From Dolomedes plantarius (lineage: Eukaryota; Arthropoda; Arachnida; Araneae; Dolomedidae), in NCBI GenBank assembly GCA_907164885.2, contig OU015503.1, positions 70,736,488 through 70,800,487 of the forward strand: a stretch of 64,000 nucleotides of DNA, read 5' to 3'. Each line of letters starts with the position of its first letter. Within the stretch, counting starts at the first letter, position 1. The position numbers were made by a program, and so were the translations under genes. Below, piece after piece: positions 1 through 13,229 of this stretch. The notes under the pieces are model-generated. The model saw nothing but the letters and a program-made list of their open reading frames with translations, ran no database searches and had not been told where the DNA came from.

Positions 1-4
1 TTTA

Positions 5-275
5 TATATGAAGAATATCTTAAACCCACCATTTGAGTTTAACATAGCTTTCGGAATCCATTCTCTGTTGATGTTATCATTAAGGTATCATTGTAGGAGA
101 TGCCTCGGATAAATAAAAATATGATAAAAGATAATTCTATATGAAGAATAGCTTAAACCCACCTCTTAAGTTGAACACACCTTTCAGAAATCAGTCTCTA
201 TTAATGATATCATTGATGTATCATAGTAGAAGAGACCTAAGATTAAAAAAAATGATTAAAAAACAATTGTATACG
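5..275. repeat. Imperfect tandem repeat, about 133-bp unit
   Basis: A unit beginning TATATGAAGAATA at 5 recurs at 138, and its first bases recur at about 270 (TATACGAAGAATA). Shared internal words include TTAAACCCACC and GTATCAT. Two full diverged units are visible, and the window edge may cut a longer array. No coding potential is seen. Confidence 0.7.
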
Positions 276-1220
<945 letters not shown>

Positions 1221-1223
<3 letters not shown>

Positions 1224-2264
1224 GGTGGCCCTTATTTTTCAACTTTGTTTTCTTTTAATGTCTCACCCACTCAGTTTTTTTTAACTGGCCTAAAACTAAT
1301 GCCCCAAAAAAATCGGGTCATTCGCTTAATTCTAAGTAGTGCCGCAGAGGCTGTGAATGTCGCCATTTATACAGAAATTACTGTTTTTCCCACAAGTTTA
1401 ACAGAAAAAATGAAATAAGATTTTATGCGCGTTAATAAGCTAAATAATATCAAATATACACTAAAACATAGTTTTGCATAGCCCAACAACACGTAGGACG
1501 CACGATAGGGGACGCTGTGCAGGCGGCGTCGGCAGCCCTGGTTGTCGGGAAAACTGACCACGGCGCTTAGTCATAATCAGTATTATGTTGTCTTAAAAAC
1601 GAAGCGGTAGCACGTGGTTTGTTAAAAATGGCGCTAAAGAGTAAACTTCGCAATCATATATATCTGATTGAAAGAGAAACAAATCAAATATTTGGTAGCA
1701 AATTACCTTCTAACAAACAAGTAATGCAAGTGCTATTTTATAATATGAGATGCGCAAAATTAAGTCTCCGTGAAAGTGCTCGTTTAGTAATTTCTGAAAC
1801 TAAAATCTTGACCAAAAGCACGAATACCATTTAGAGAACCTCTGCATTGTTAAACTGGAAGCCCTATATAATTAATGGAGAATGCTTCAAAAAAGTTCTA
1901 AAAGAAAGAGCGAAACTCAGGAGCAAAAAGAACAAAATTTTAAAGAAAAACTAGAGGACCTATTTGATATTGCTCACTCTAATGCCTTGGAAATTATTAT
2001 AATAGAAGAAGACAGACAATTTCTCATCTCCCAGAGGCAGAAAGGACGAATTGATGTTTTAGGGGGCATTGATAAAAGAATTGATGGATATGGCGGTGAA
2101 AGTTGTTAAATTAATTGATTGGGAGTTATTATATTATTAATTATATTAATTATATTTATTATGATTTTGTTATTTATTGGTTCATGATTGTGGGTAGTAC
2201 ATTGATGTGCTTCCCAAATAATGTAAATAACTCTGGTTATATTGACAAATCAATTTATTGAATA
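1221..2264 (+). mobile_element. Truncated DNA-transposon-like element with left terminus CAGGGTGGCCC
   Basis: Directly after the (TA)n tract the sequence begins CAGGGTGGCCCTTATTTTTC, which looks like a terminal inverted repeat. It leads about 400 bp later into a broken ORF at 1619-2109. No matching right-hand inverted repeat is found, because a Helitron terminus begins at 2265. The superfamily is unknown. Linking the terminus to the ORF is inference from their adjacency. Confidence 0.4.
1619..2109 (+). pseudogene. Frameshifted fragment of a repetitive arthropod ORF family (KLPSNKQV type)
   Basis: Two open frames join across frameshifts. 1619-1834 holds KLPSNKQVMQVLFYNMR and LSLRESARLV. 1882-2109 holds ENASKKS-like residues, then LEDLFDIAHSNAL and IIIEEDRQFLISQRQKGR. 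In the 1810-1890 gap, residues like ARIPFREPLHC, KLEALYN and WRMLQKSS appear in alternating frames, so this is one decayed gene. From memory, proteins with this order (KLPSxxxVL, LRESA, DLFDIAHADAL, EEDxxFLxxQRExGR) occur in many copies in arthropod genomes and behave like transposon-borne ORFs. Their biochemical function is not known to me. About 160 codons remain, and the protein is certainly dead. Confidence 0.5.
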
Positions 2265-3124
2265 CTAGCGGCCTGTCCCGACTTCGTCCGGGTTGAACAA
2301 AATATTATACGAATAAATTTCCAGTTGATAGCCAATAAATTGTATATCTTTTTTTACCTTAAATGTCCAATAAAAAGCGTAGTTCCAAATGTAGTTTTCT
2401 TCAATAAACCATTTAACGTTGCCAGTTTCAAAAATCCTTTTTGTATTTATCAATACCTCCTCTACTTGAATCTTAAAAATATTAAACCTTTTCCTTACGG
2501 GGTGGGATAGCATATATCCGAAACACATACTCTCGAAAAATACGGTGTGATGTCGGCAGAGATATAGTCTCGAATTCCACTTCGTTGTGACTTTCCTAAC
2601 GTCTTTGCCCCCAAAGAACAATTGGGTGACATTCTGGGAACGGGGGGTCAATCTTGCCGAAAAGGACTGAATAATAATCTTTTGTCGTTCTAGCTAGAGG
2701 CTATTTCTTTTCAGGCGAGAGACATCAGTAGGGCGGTTCACCCGCGGTTCATCCATTTTCAGCCTTTTGAGAGATGAAAGAGGCACGGAGTGCCGATAAA
2801 CTACTATTGAAATTCTTCTTCAATAGTAAGAAAGCAATAAGAAAGCAATTAACCACTCTTTCCCCTGACTCCCCCACCCTGAATGTCCCCCATATAAAAT
2901 GGGGATAGGAAGTAGATAACATTTTCCCGTTGTAAAGAGCGATTTCGAAAAACGGACACCGTAAGCTAAAGGGTGTTACTATGGTTACTTGACTGCGGTT
3001 GACAAAGGAAAAGATGTAAGGTATATTTTAATGTACAAAAGTTGTACATTACAATCCACATACAAAATCTGCTCTCTCTCTTTTTATATTATTATAGAAG
3101 TATAGATACACATTGGTATCCCAA

Positions 3125-4050
3125 AATTAGAATAAGAGATGAAATAAAAAAAAAAAAATAAAAACTGATTTTAAGTAAAGAATTTTTTTAAAATTATTTT
3201 AAGCACCTAAAATAATATTCAAATTAATATTACGTTATTTATTAATTAAAGTTAATTTTTTAAAAGAAAGAGGTGTGCTTGAGACCGTAGTTTTATTGAA
3301 AAATAAAAAAGGATTTTAAGTAAAGAATGTATTTTTAATTATTTTAAGCACCTAAAATAGTATTCAAAGTAATATTACGTTAGTTATTAATTAAAGTGAA
3401 TTTTTTAAAAGAGAGAGGTTAAGAGATGAAATAAAAATACAAAAATAAAAAAAAGATTTTAAGTAAAGAATGTTTTTTTTAAATAATATTAAATTTTTTT
3501 CAAATAATATTCCTAAAATAATATTCAAATTAATATTACGTTAGTAAATAATTAAAGTTAAATTTTTAAAAGAAAAAGGGCGTGCCGGAGAACGGCTAGG
3601 CTCTAACCACTATCGTAAAAACAGAAGCCCACCGCGATAGCACCACGCTAAGGATCGTTGTAAACTTCGGCACAAAAAGTGGTAGAGGACAGTAGCGGTA
3701 AGAATGGAGATTGTTAGGATTAAGCCCCTAACTTTATTTCTACTGATCAGATATACATAATATATAGCCTATGTCCATCTGGAATAATGTACCTTTCAAA
3801 CAGTGAAAGAATTTTTCAAATAGGTGCAGTGGTTCTGGAGATTACCCTCCACGTACAAAATCGCTCTGTCTTTATATGTAAGTATAGATAGATAGATTGT
3901 AGAAGTATAGATACACATTGGTATTTCAAAATTAGAGTAAGAGATGAAATAAAAATACAAAAATAAAAAAAGGATTTTAAGTAAAGAATGTTTTTTTAAT
4001 TATTTTAAGCACCTAAAATAATATTCAAATTAATATTACGTTACTTAATA
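3125..4050. repeat. Minisatellite, about 144-bp units, inside the Helitron region
   Basis: The word GATTTTAAGTAAAGAA recurs at 3167, 3312 and 3455, giving periods of about 145 and 143. It recurs again at 3973 after unrelated sequence. Each unit continues with TTTTAAGCACCTAAAATA and ATTACGTTA. Confidence 0.75.
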
Positions 4051-4162
4051 ATTGTGTGCACTCCGCCATCTTGGATTTTTTTGCGCCAACTTGGCGATTT
4101 TACCGTGTTTTGAGGAGTGGAAAAATTCTCGCCAATGTGTTTTAAGCGGTGTTTTCAAAACG

Positions 4163-4495
4163 CTGGACTTTGAATTTTTTAGCTTTTTTAATAAAAACCA
4201 CCTGTTTAAATTATGAAACTTAGAAAAAATTTTGAAAAATCATTTAAACGTTGGACTTAGATTTATTTTTGGGTTTTTGATAAAAACCAGTTTTTTAAAT
4301 TATGAAACTTGGAAATTTTTTTGAAAAAATAATTCTCAAATATTGGAAATTTTGGGTTTTTCTTTTAGTTTTTTTAATAAAAACAACCTTTTTAAATTAT
4401 GAAACTTAGAAATATTTTTGAAAAATCATTTAATCGTTGGACTGAGATTTTCTTTTTGTCATTTTTAATTAAAAACTACCTTTTCAAATTATGAT
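4163..4495. repeat. Minisatellite, four units of about 91 bp
   Basis: Units begin near 4163, 4251, 4343 and 4437 with variants of TTGGACTTAGATTT. They share TTTTTAATAAAAACCACC, AAATTATGAAACTTAGAAA and TTTGAAAAATCATTTAA. The array is imperfect but clearly tandem. It lies inside the composite Helitron. Confidence 0.7.
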
Positions 4496-5340
4496 CCATA
4501 TGAAAAATTTGGTCAAATGAATTTTACTTACAGATAAAATTTCAATGCCATGTATTCAGTTTGCCCTAACTCTTTGACTAATAGCAATGAATCACCAAAA
4601 TATTATGCCAATATATTGTTAATTAGAAAAAAAATACAGCATTTTCGTACCACCTAAATAACTTGCAATTTAAAAATTATCTCAAATTCAGCTTTGAAAA
4701 ATGTAAAATAATTATGAACCCATAAATTTATGGTGAGTAACCAGATACTCTTTTTTTTTTTTTTTTTTTTTTTTCGGGTTAGGGCATTGTGGTAATGAAA
4801 TTTTACTTCAGATTTGACCTTAACCAAATATTTGGTGCATACAATAAAATCGGGACAATGATTATTTGACCATTTATCCTGCTGTGTTGGAAATAAGAAA
4901 AAAAAACCCTTTTTCTAAACCAGTAACTTAACCTTAACTAACTTCTTAACTTAGGTTCCTGGGGAGAGAGAAGTTGAACTTCAGTTATTTAAATTTATTT
5001 GTAATCCACTACAATTTGGAATTATAAAATATTTTAAAATATATTGTATTTAAAATGTATACTGTATTTTACATTTTACGAAAAAATGATGGCAGATAAT
5101 TTTTACTTCAAATAAATGAAATGGTGTATCATTATAGTATACTAATTGACAATCGATAAACAAAATTAAAAGCAACTTAAATTTAAAAAGTTAACGAAAA
5201 ACTGATAATGGATTCAAAAATTTTCAACAAAAAGACTCTTAGTTTTAAAAATAATTTACTCTTTTGAGTATAGTCAATTTGACTCAGATTTCCAGTTCAA
5301 GGCCGAGATCTGACTTAAAATTATTATACTGTAATTGAAA

Positions 5341-5984
5341 GATCACATCAGAAATAACTGTTTGATCTTAAAATTAGAGAATTTGACATTGGGTTATTTT
5401 TACCAGAACGCAATAATTATCGCCATGCGAAATGCGCCAAACCCTGGCGGAAAAATCCAAGATGGCGGCCGTGCACTCAAATCTAGAGTATCCCCCTCTA
5501 ACTTTATTTCTACTGATCAGATATACATAATATATAGCCTATGTCCATCTGGAATAATGTATCTGTCAAATTGTGAAAGAATTTTTCAAATAGGTGCAGT
5601 GGTTCCGGAGATTACCCTCCACTTACAAAATCCGCTCTTTCTTTATATATTAGTATAGATTAAAAGATCACATCAGAAATAACTGTTTGATCTTAAAATT
5701 AGAGAATTTGACATTGGGTTATTTTTACCAGAACGCAATAATTATCGCCATGCGAAATGCGGCAAACCCTGGCGGAAAAATCCAAGATGGCGGCCGTGCA
5801 CACCAATCTAGAGTATCCCCCTCTAACTTTATTTCTACTGATCAGATATACATAATATATAGCCTATGTCCATCTGGAATAATGTATCTGTCAATTTGTG
5901 AAAGAATTTTTCAAATAGGTGCAGTGGTTCCGGAGATTACCCTCCACGTACAAAATCCGCTCTCTCTTTATATATTAGTATAGA
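5341..5984. repeat. 325-bp direct tandem duplication of a Helitron 5' end
   Basis: The block starting GATCACATCAGAAATAACTG at 5341 is repeated almost unchanged from 5666. Both copies end with the Helitron 5' signature (minus-strand TC at 5659 and 5984). The few differences include CTCAAATC/CACCAATC and AATTGTG/ATTTGTG. Part of the same block also occurs at about 3725-3880. The open frames in it are incidental. Confidence 0.85.
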
Positions 5985-6640
5985 TTAACACACATAAATA
6001 ATACACTCCAATATTAATCAATATTTCCTCCGGCATTTACACATTATTCACAACTTCATTCCTACTAAATTAATTCTTTACGACACCTATATTTGACTCA
6101 TTCACTTATTATAACAATATTTCGTACTTCATTCTTAGGTTATCTCTGCCTTCACACTTTTTTTCATTTCATATTATTTTCTTACTAATATCTCCGACTC
6201 TTATAATTTCCATTGGTCATATAATTATCATGCCATCGCCATTCGTCCGTGGCTGCCTCTTCTCAATCCCCTTTTTACCAATGCGCATCGAGGGCGGTAT
6301 TTATAAATTCTCCCCCAAATTTAACTTTTTTCCCATGCTTCGGCTTCAAGCAGGGTGGGCTGTTTTATAGCCATCATAAATTTTCTTTTATTCTCTTCAT
6401 GCAACTCACTCTCTTCAACTTTTATCTTCTATTTCTTGCTACAAACACAATCTCTAAATTTCGTATCGGTCTATGGCTTTCTTCCCTTCTCTTTTATTGT
6501 CCTGTTTCTTTCTTGCATTTAACAATTATTTTAGTTTGTCCTGTACTTTTCAATGCTCCTGCCCCTGGCCGTGACACTACTGTCATGTCCCTATGACAAT
6601 GGTAAGGTAAAAAGAGTTTTAAAACGTCTTAATGCAGAAG
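5985..6640. other. Pyrimidine-biased unassigned sequence
   Basis: The plus strand is strikingly C+T-rich (many CTTTTC and TTCCC words) compared with its neighbours. A 115-codon open frame at 6249-6596 is rich in Phe, Leu and Ser because of this bias and shows no motif. I see no repeat ends or known family. Confidence 0.4.
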
Positions 6641-6982
6641 AACAGTGACGAAAAAAAATTAAAGAGGATACAAAAATGATTGAAACATTGGAGGACATGG
6701 ACTTGGACATCGAAGAGTCGTGTAAGTTAAAACCATTAAGTACTTTTGAAATTTGTTTTTGTCCAATTATTACATTCTTAACGCAGTATTTACAAAAAGT
6801 TTTGTTTTAGTGTCAGTTTCGTCTGAAAAGGAGAGTTCATCTGAAAATGAAATTGACCGTGAAGATACGTTGTGTCCCACTAATAAGCCAGGTCCACCTA
6901 AAGCATGTAAACGTGGGAACATTAATTTTATTAACACCAAGTTGGTAGCAGCTCTTGATAAATGCAAGTTAAGTGAGTCCAC
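6641..6982 (+). pseudogene. Two-exon remnant of a repetitive arthropod gene (GPPKACKRG...LVAALDKCK)
   Basis: A reading frame with KEDTKMIETLEDMDLDIEES runs into a good donor (GTGTAAGTT at about 6720). After about 90 bp it resumes from an acceptor (TTTTGTTTTAG, 6800-6810). The second part encodes SSEKESSSENEIDREDTL, then [20 protein letters not shown] and [10 protein letters not shown]. The upstream part has a TGA after AEEQ. From memory, acidic and basic segments followed by xxPKLxAALDxCK belong to a repeated arthropod protein family of unknown function. The frame is cut at about 6983 where a pogo-like terminal sequence begins. Confidence 0.4.
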
Positions 6983-7078
6983 ATATTTCCCATAACGTCG
7001 GAGGGGCCGGAACTGGGAAATATAGTCTTCAAATAGAGATCGCCGTTAAGTAGAGCGTCGTTAAAGAGAGAGCCAACT
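6983..7078 (+). mobile_element. Right end of a pogo/Tigger-like element
   Basis: These 96 bp match 25013-25108: the words CATTTCCCATAACGTCGGAGG, GGGAAATAT and GAGAGCCAACTG are shared. They end in CCAACTG|TA at the start of the (TA)n tract. No left terminus is present, so the copy is truncated or uses the 6.6-kb gene remnant as its interior. Confidence 0.6.
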
Positions 7079-8124
<1,046 letters not shown>

Positions 8125-8287
8125 GGGCCTGTACTCATAGAATCCTTTAGTGTCAGTTGTACTCCTATTGAAATATATTCAGCCAATTAGAAACCTCCAA
8201 ATGATTTCCCACGAAATTCTTAAGGTCTGTGATTGGTTTAAAATAAGTCAATACGAGTAACGCTGACAGTTACATGTGAACAGACCT
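8125..8287. mobile_element. Harbinger-like MITE, copy 1
   Basis: The left end GGGCCTGTACTCATAGAATC and the inverted right end (GTTACATGTGAACAGACCT) pair, flanked by TAA on both sides. The interior carries CCAATTAGAAACCTCC and GTGATTGGTTTAAA, inverted relative to the copy at 49985-50154. A 3-bp TTA/TAA target fits PIF/Harbinger. No coding capacity. Confidence 0.6.
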
Positions 8288-9457
8288 TAAACTGGTAAAA
8301 CTCTTTGGCTAATTTTTTTTTTAAACTTGTTTCATTATTTTTCTCCTTATTTTAAAAATACCATAGTCATAAAATATGGCGCAATTGTACATGGTTTTAT
8401 CTATGTTGAAAATTACAAAAGAAACATATTTAGGTATCCGAATACGTTGTAAAGTTTTATTTGGGCTAAAAATAACATTTTTTTTAATTCTTTAATTGGA
8501 TAGATCAGTTATGAAGTTTTACATAAGAGATTTATTTTGTCTGTACGTTAATTAGAAGCCGAGATATTAAAGCTTTTATAATGACTAGAAAACCGGAAGT
8601 TGAGATTAAGTCACCGGAATTGGAGGTTTATTAAAGAACCAGAAACCTGTTAACAATTAGTACAAACAGAATTTCATTTTTAATATAATTTTAGTAAACT
8701 TTTAATGAAATAATTAAAGTAAGAAAACTTTTGCAAACCGTGTGGCAACGTTAAATTACTTCACTTAGCTTGTAATTCTAAGCACATATAAAACATAAAA
8801 TGCATTTTTCTCATTAGAGATATGGCCATATTTTGATGACTTCAAAAGTGATAACTCAAAATACTATCATTAAATTATTGTGAAATTGTGTGTGCCAAGT
8901 CTATATATTATTTTCTAGAGGATGTATTAAAATAATTTTGATTGAATGAATATTTTTCATATTATTTCAATAATAACGTTGTAAAATTGGCAGACATTGC
9001 ATAAAGAATACCTGATTAGTAATAAAATATTCAATTCTTAATATAACTTCAAAGTCAAAGTAGATTCCCTAGATAAAAGCATGTAGTTTATTTTTGTACA
9101 ACTTTTACTCGGATAAGGCTGACTGTTCTTAATGTAGCATTTTTAAAGTTTTTTTTAAAGTTTTATTTTATTTCTTTAAAATTCAGCATATTTTTAACGA
9201 TTTTGAAACACATAAAAGTTTATTTTTGAAAACTAACACTCTGTCACCAATCTTTATTGGAATTAAATCCAAAAATGTATTTAAAAAGAGCCTACACCAT
9301 GTGTTTCTAAAAAAGTACACCAAACATGTTCGGATACCTTAAAAAAACCATTTAAAAATTGCAATTTAGGTGAAACATTGCATTATTGAACTGAACATAA
9401 AATTTTTTCATCCATCAAGAAATAATGGAATGTTACATATTCTGTACTGACCGCTTA
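8288..9457. other. AT-rich unassigned spacer
   Basis: About 1.2 kb of AT-rich sequence without long open frames, terminal repeats or tandem units that I can see. Confidence 0.5.
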
Positions 9458-10069
9458 TCTATATATATAAAACAGTTCCGTAACTGACTCACTGACTGAC
9501 ATACAAAGCACAGACCAAACCGCTAGACCTAAAGGGCTGAAATATTGCATAGCGATTCTTCTTATGGTGTAGGGGTGCACTAAGAGAGATTTTTGAAAAA
9601 TTCTTCTTAGATTTTTTTAATTTTTAAATTTTTAAGCTGTTTCAGTAACTTTTTTTCAGTTTGCATTTAAAATAATAATTTAAAATAATAATTTAAGGGT
9701 TATAAAATTTATATCACAAGAAAGATCATAAAGATTCCTTTAAAATGAGATCATTTTCGAATCTTTACCTCTATTTTCTGATTTTTGGTGAATTTTTAAA
9801 GATTCATTTTTAGAATTTAATTTATTAAATGCCGATCACGTGATTTCTTTTTCCGGCACTTTAAATAAATTTATCGTCCCGTGATAACAGCTAAATAGAC
9901 AAAAAAATTTTTTTTTTTTTCTTGCTAATGCGGCAGACGATTGGACATTATCCAAAAAAATATTAAAATACAATAAATATATTATGTTCCTCAAACTGTA
10001 TACGGTGGTTTTATAAATATTTTTTTTGTTTTTTTTACATCAATTGTATACATTGATCGTCGTATTTAT

Positions 10070-10123
<54 letters not shown>

Positions 10124-10196
10124 GCATTAATTGTATACATTGACCGTTGTATTTAATTTCAATGTACTCCGTAGCGAAGTGCGGGTTTTCAGCTAG
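9458..10196 (+). mobile_element. Non-autonomous Helitron, family A copy 1
   Basis: It starts TC-TATATATATAAAACAG after an A at 9457 and ends GGTTTTCAGCTAG before a T. This is the TC...CTAG structure in an A^T site expected of Helitrons. GCGAAGTGC sits just before the end as a weak hairpin. The interior has ATCACGTGATTTC-like and TCACGTG motifs shared by all family A copies, and a (TA)n insert at 10074-10121. No ORF is present. Other copies lie at 10510, 11243, 11850, 14014, 53395 and 62797. Confidence 0.75.
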
Positions 10197-10262
10197 TCAC
10201 TGATAAAACAAGTAGGGACATCCTCTTTCTTATTTCTCGCATGGCGGTCTCTAAATCATTAT

Positions 10263-10480
10263 CTTTTCAGTGGATCGCGTAACATGTGGATTTGTCCGGC
10301 AACGATCAGGCCAACCTGCTAGCAAATGAGGGCTCTTTAGAAGTTTCGCCCCTGTTTGAAGCCCCAACTGCATCTGAGGCTCAATCCATTTTTAAGACCA
10401 GGCCTCTACAGTGTTTGGTGAGAGCCTCCTGTTCATCACTGGTATCCAGCAAAAAGCCCTGGCCTGGTCTTGCCCTTTAG
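10263..10480 (+). pseudogene. RNase H fragment of a non-LTR retrotransposon
   Basis: The frame reads QWIA*HVDLSGNDQANLLANEGSLE then PTASEAQSIFKTRPLQC. The core matches the C-terminal end of LINE-type RNase H domains (QWIPSHVxxxGNExADxLA), where the GN(D/E)xAD aspartate is catalytic. Here it is replaced by Asn (GNDQAN), and a stop codon splits the WIPSHV motif. Only about 70 codons survive, trapped in 313 bp between two opposing Helitrons. A Jockey/I-type LINE is likely, and the exact clade cannot be told. Confidence 0.6.
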
Positions 10481-10509
10481 AGGTGTGTGTGTGTATATGT
10501 ATATATATA

Positions 10510-11191
10510 CTAGCTGAAAACCCGCACTTCGCTACGGAGTACATTCAAATTAAATACAACGATCAATGTATGCAATTAATGCCGAAAATCTGTATAAATA
10601 TATTTATAATAAATACAACGATCAAAGTATGCAATTGATGTAAAAAAACGAAAAAATATATTTATAAAAAACCGTACGAAAAAATATAGTTATAAAAATA
10701 TCTTTTACTGTATTTTTATATTTTTTTTATAATTTCCAATCCTCTGCCGCATTAGCAAGAAAAAATAAATATTTTTTTGTCTATTTCATTGTTAGGCACG
10801 TGACGATAAATTAATTTAAAGTACCAGAAAAAGAAATCAAGTGATCAGAATTTAATAAATTAAATTATAAAAATGAATCTTTAAGAATTCACCAAAAATC
10901 ATAAAATGGCGGTAAAGATTAGAAAAAGATTTCTTTTTAATAGAATTTTTACGATCTTTCATGTGATATGAATTTTATAACCCTCAAATTATTATTTTAA
11001 ATGCAAACTTTAAAAAGTTATTAAAACAGCTTAAAAATTTAATTTTAAAAAATCTAAGAAGAATTTTTCAAAAATATTTCTTAGTGCGCCTCTACACTAT
11101 AAGAAGAATCACCATGCAAAATTTCAGCCCTTTAGGTCCAGCGGTTTGGTCTGTGCGTTGTATCTCAGTGAGTCAGTCAGTTACGGAACTG

Positions 11192-11242
<51 letters not shown>
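10510..11242 (-). mobile_element. Non-autonomous Helitron, family A copy 2 (minus)
   Basis: The minus-strand 3' end GGTTTTCAGCTAG-T lies at 10510. The 5' region (CAGTTCCGTAACTGACTGAC, read minus) lies at 11170-11195 and dissolves into (TA)n, so the TC start is lost. The next copy begins directly at 11243. A 75-codon open frame across its left part is incidental. Confidence 0.75.
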
Positions 11243-11243
<1 letters not shown>

Positions 11244-11315
11244 TAGCTGAAAACCCGCACTTCGCTACTGAGTACATTCAAATTAAATACAACGGTCAAT
11301 GTATGCAATTAATGC

Positions 11316-11353
<38 letters not shown>

Positions 11354-11849
11354 AAAAAATCGTAAGGGATATTTTTCTAGACAAAATAATATCCAATCGT
11401 CTGCCGCATTAGCAAGCAAAAAATATTTTTTGTCTATTTAGTTGTTATGCACGTGCGGATAAATTTATTTAAAGTACCAGAAAAAGAAATCACGTGATCG
11501 ACATTTAATAAATTAAATTCTAAAAATTAATCTTTAAAAATTCACCAAAAATGAGAAAATAGAGGTAAAGATTCGAAAAAGATTTCATTTTAAAGGAATT
11601 TTTATGATCTTTCTCGTGATATAAATTTTATAACCCTCAAATTATTATTATAATTCAAACTTTAAAACAGTTACTAAAACAGCTTAAAAGTTTAATTTTA
11701 AAAAATCTAAGAAGAATTTTTCAAAAATCTCTCTTAGTGCACTCCTACACTATAAGGAGAATCGCTATGCAAAATTCCAGCCCTTTAGGTCCAGCAGTTT
11801 TGTCTGGGCGTTGTATGTCAGTCAGTTACGGAACTGTTATATATATATA
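11243..11849 (-). mobile_element. Non-autonomous Helitron, family A copy 3 (minus)
   Basis: The CTAG end is at 11243 and the CAGTTCCGTAACTGAC end at about 11820-11838. It has the same interior as copies 1 and 2 and a private (TA)n expansion at 11317-11347. It is head-to-tail with copies 2 and 4. Confidence 0.75.
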
Positions 11850-12522
11850 CTAGCTGAAAACCCGCGCTTCGCTACGGAGTACATTCAAATTAAATACAAC
11901 GGTCAACGTATGCAATTTATGCCAAAAAATAAATATATATATTTATAATAAATGCGATGATCAATGTATACAATTGATGTAAAATATCTATCTATCTATA
12001 TATATATATTTATAAAAAAATCGTAAGAGATATGCATTTTTTTTATAATATCCAATCGTCTGCTGCATTAGAAAGAGAAAAAAATATTTTTTTTGTCTAT
12101 TTAGTTGTTACGCACGTGACGATAAAATTATTGAAAGTACCAGAAAAAGAAATCACGTGATCAGCATATAATAAATTAAATTCTAAAAATTAATCTTTAA
12201 AAATTCACCAAAAATCAGGAAATGGAGGTAAAAATTCGAAAAAAATTTCATTTTGAAGGAATTTTTATCATCTTTCTTGTGATATAAATTTATAACCCTC
12301 AATGTATTATTTTAAATGCTAACGTAAAAAAAGTTTAAAAAACAGCTTAAAAATTTAATTTTTAAAAAATCTAAGAAGAATTTCTGAAAAATCTTTCTTA
12401 GTGCACCCCTACACTATTAGAAGAATCGCCATGCAAAATTTCAGCCCTTTAGGTCCAGCGGTTTGGTCTGTGCGTTGTATGTCAGTCAGTCAGTCAGTGA
12501 ATGAATGAGTCAGTTACGGAAC

Positions 12523-12584
<62 letters not shown>
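11850..12584 (-). mobile_element. Non-autonomous Helitron, family A copy 4 (minus)
   Basis: The CTAG end is at 11850. The 5' region with repeated GTCAGTCAGTCAGTCAGTGA, as seen on the plus strand, lies near 12480-12525 and is followed by (TA)n to 12584. This is the third unit of a head-to-tail array. Confidence 0.75.
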
Positions 12585-12586
<2 letters not shown>

Positions 12587-13229
12587 AAAGTAGAAATTAA
12601 AGCTTTTATCAAGTATTAAACTGTCACTTCATTGTCAAATACTACTGAAAATTTGGAATGGCAATACGAATAGAATGCGATTCGAGAACTCTACAAATCT
12701 CTGTCCTCCTCGTTCCTTTTCTGCTGCACCTGCGGATCCTTCCCCTATTGTGAAGTTTTTCGGTATCCCCGTTAGCATGCTTGCAGAAGATCAAGATACT
12801 GCTGCCTCCCTTTTGCTAACTGGACAGAGCCTTATGGACCTGGTTTAGCATTTTCTAGTGCGGTTGGCTTTCCACCAATAACAACAAATTTGTCGTACCT
12901 GCTTCCCTAGTGAAGTTGCTCAAGCGAATTTGTCTGTGTCGCTGAGGATTTGCTCTTTATTCAAATTTGTAACGCCCCTCATTCGACGTCACTGACTCAA
13001 CGGTATTATAAGCTAGCAGCCGCAGTCCACAGCAGGTCAGCTACTTCCCCGCTTTTTGCAAGCCGTACTCGTGTCGGCAGTTTTCTTGGCCGCATGTTTA
13101 AATACTTTGAATAAGTTTATTATGTTTTAATTTCCTTTTTAACCTTTAGCTTACGGGGCTCATTTTTCCAATTCTCTTTTTAGAACGGGATATTTCATAA
13201 CCCCTTTGTAAGAATGGCTATTAAGGGGG

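Larger units (their letters stand above)
2265..5984 (-). mobile_element. Composite, degenerate Helitron region (minus strand)
   Basis: On the minus strand the right end reads CTAG-T at 2265, preceded by a GC-rich hairpin (CCCG...CGGG at 2276-2292), as at Helitron 3' ends. The other end at 5984 reads A^TC-TATACTAATATATAAAG, a typical Helitron 5' end with an A^T insertion site. Further 5'-like ends lie at about 3110, 3888, 3910 and 5659, so several copies are nested or tandem. The interior is AT-rich and carries minisatellites at 3125-3580 and 4163-4495. No Rep/helicase coding is visible, so this is non-autonomous. The exact border of each copy is uncertain. Confidence 0.55.

Noticed and set aside
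5335..5983. Two tandem paralogous 100-codon ORFs
   Set aside because: They lie inside a duplicated Helitron 5' end, and the open frames are incidental to non-coding element sequence.
6249..6596. 115-codon hydrophobic frame, possible membrane protein
   Set aside because: The region is simply pyrimidine-rich, which forces Phe/Leu/Ser codons. No motif, no neighbours and no sign of selection.
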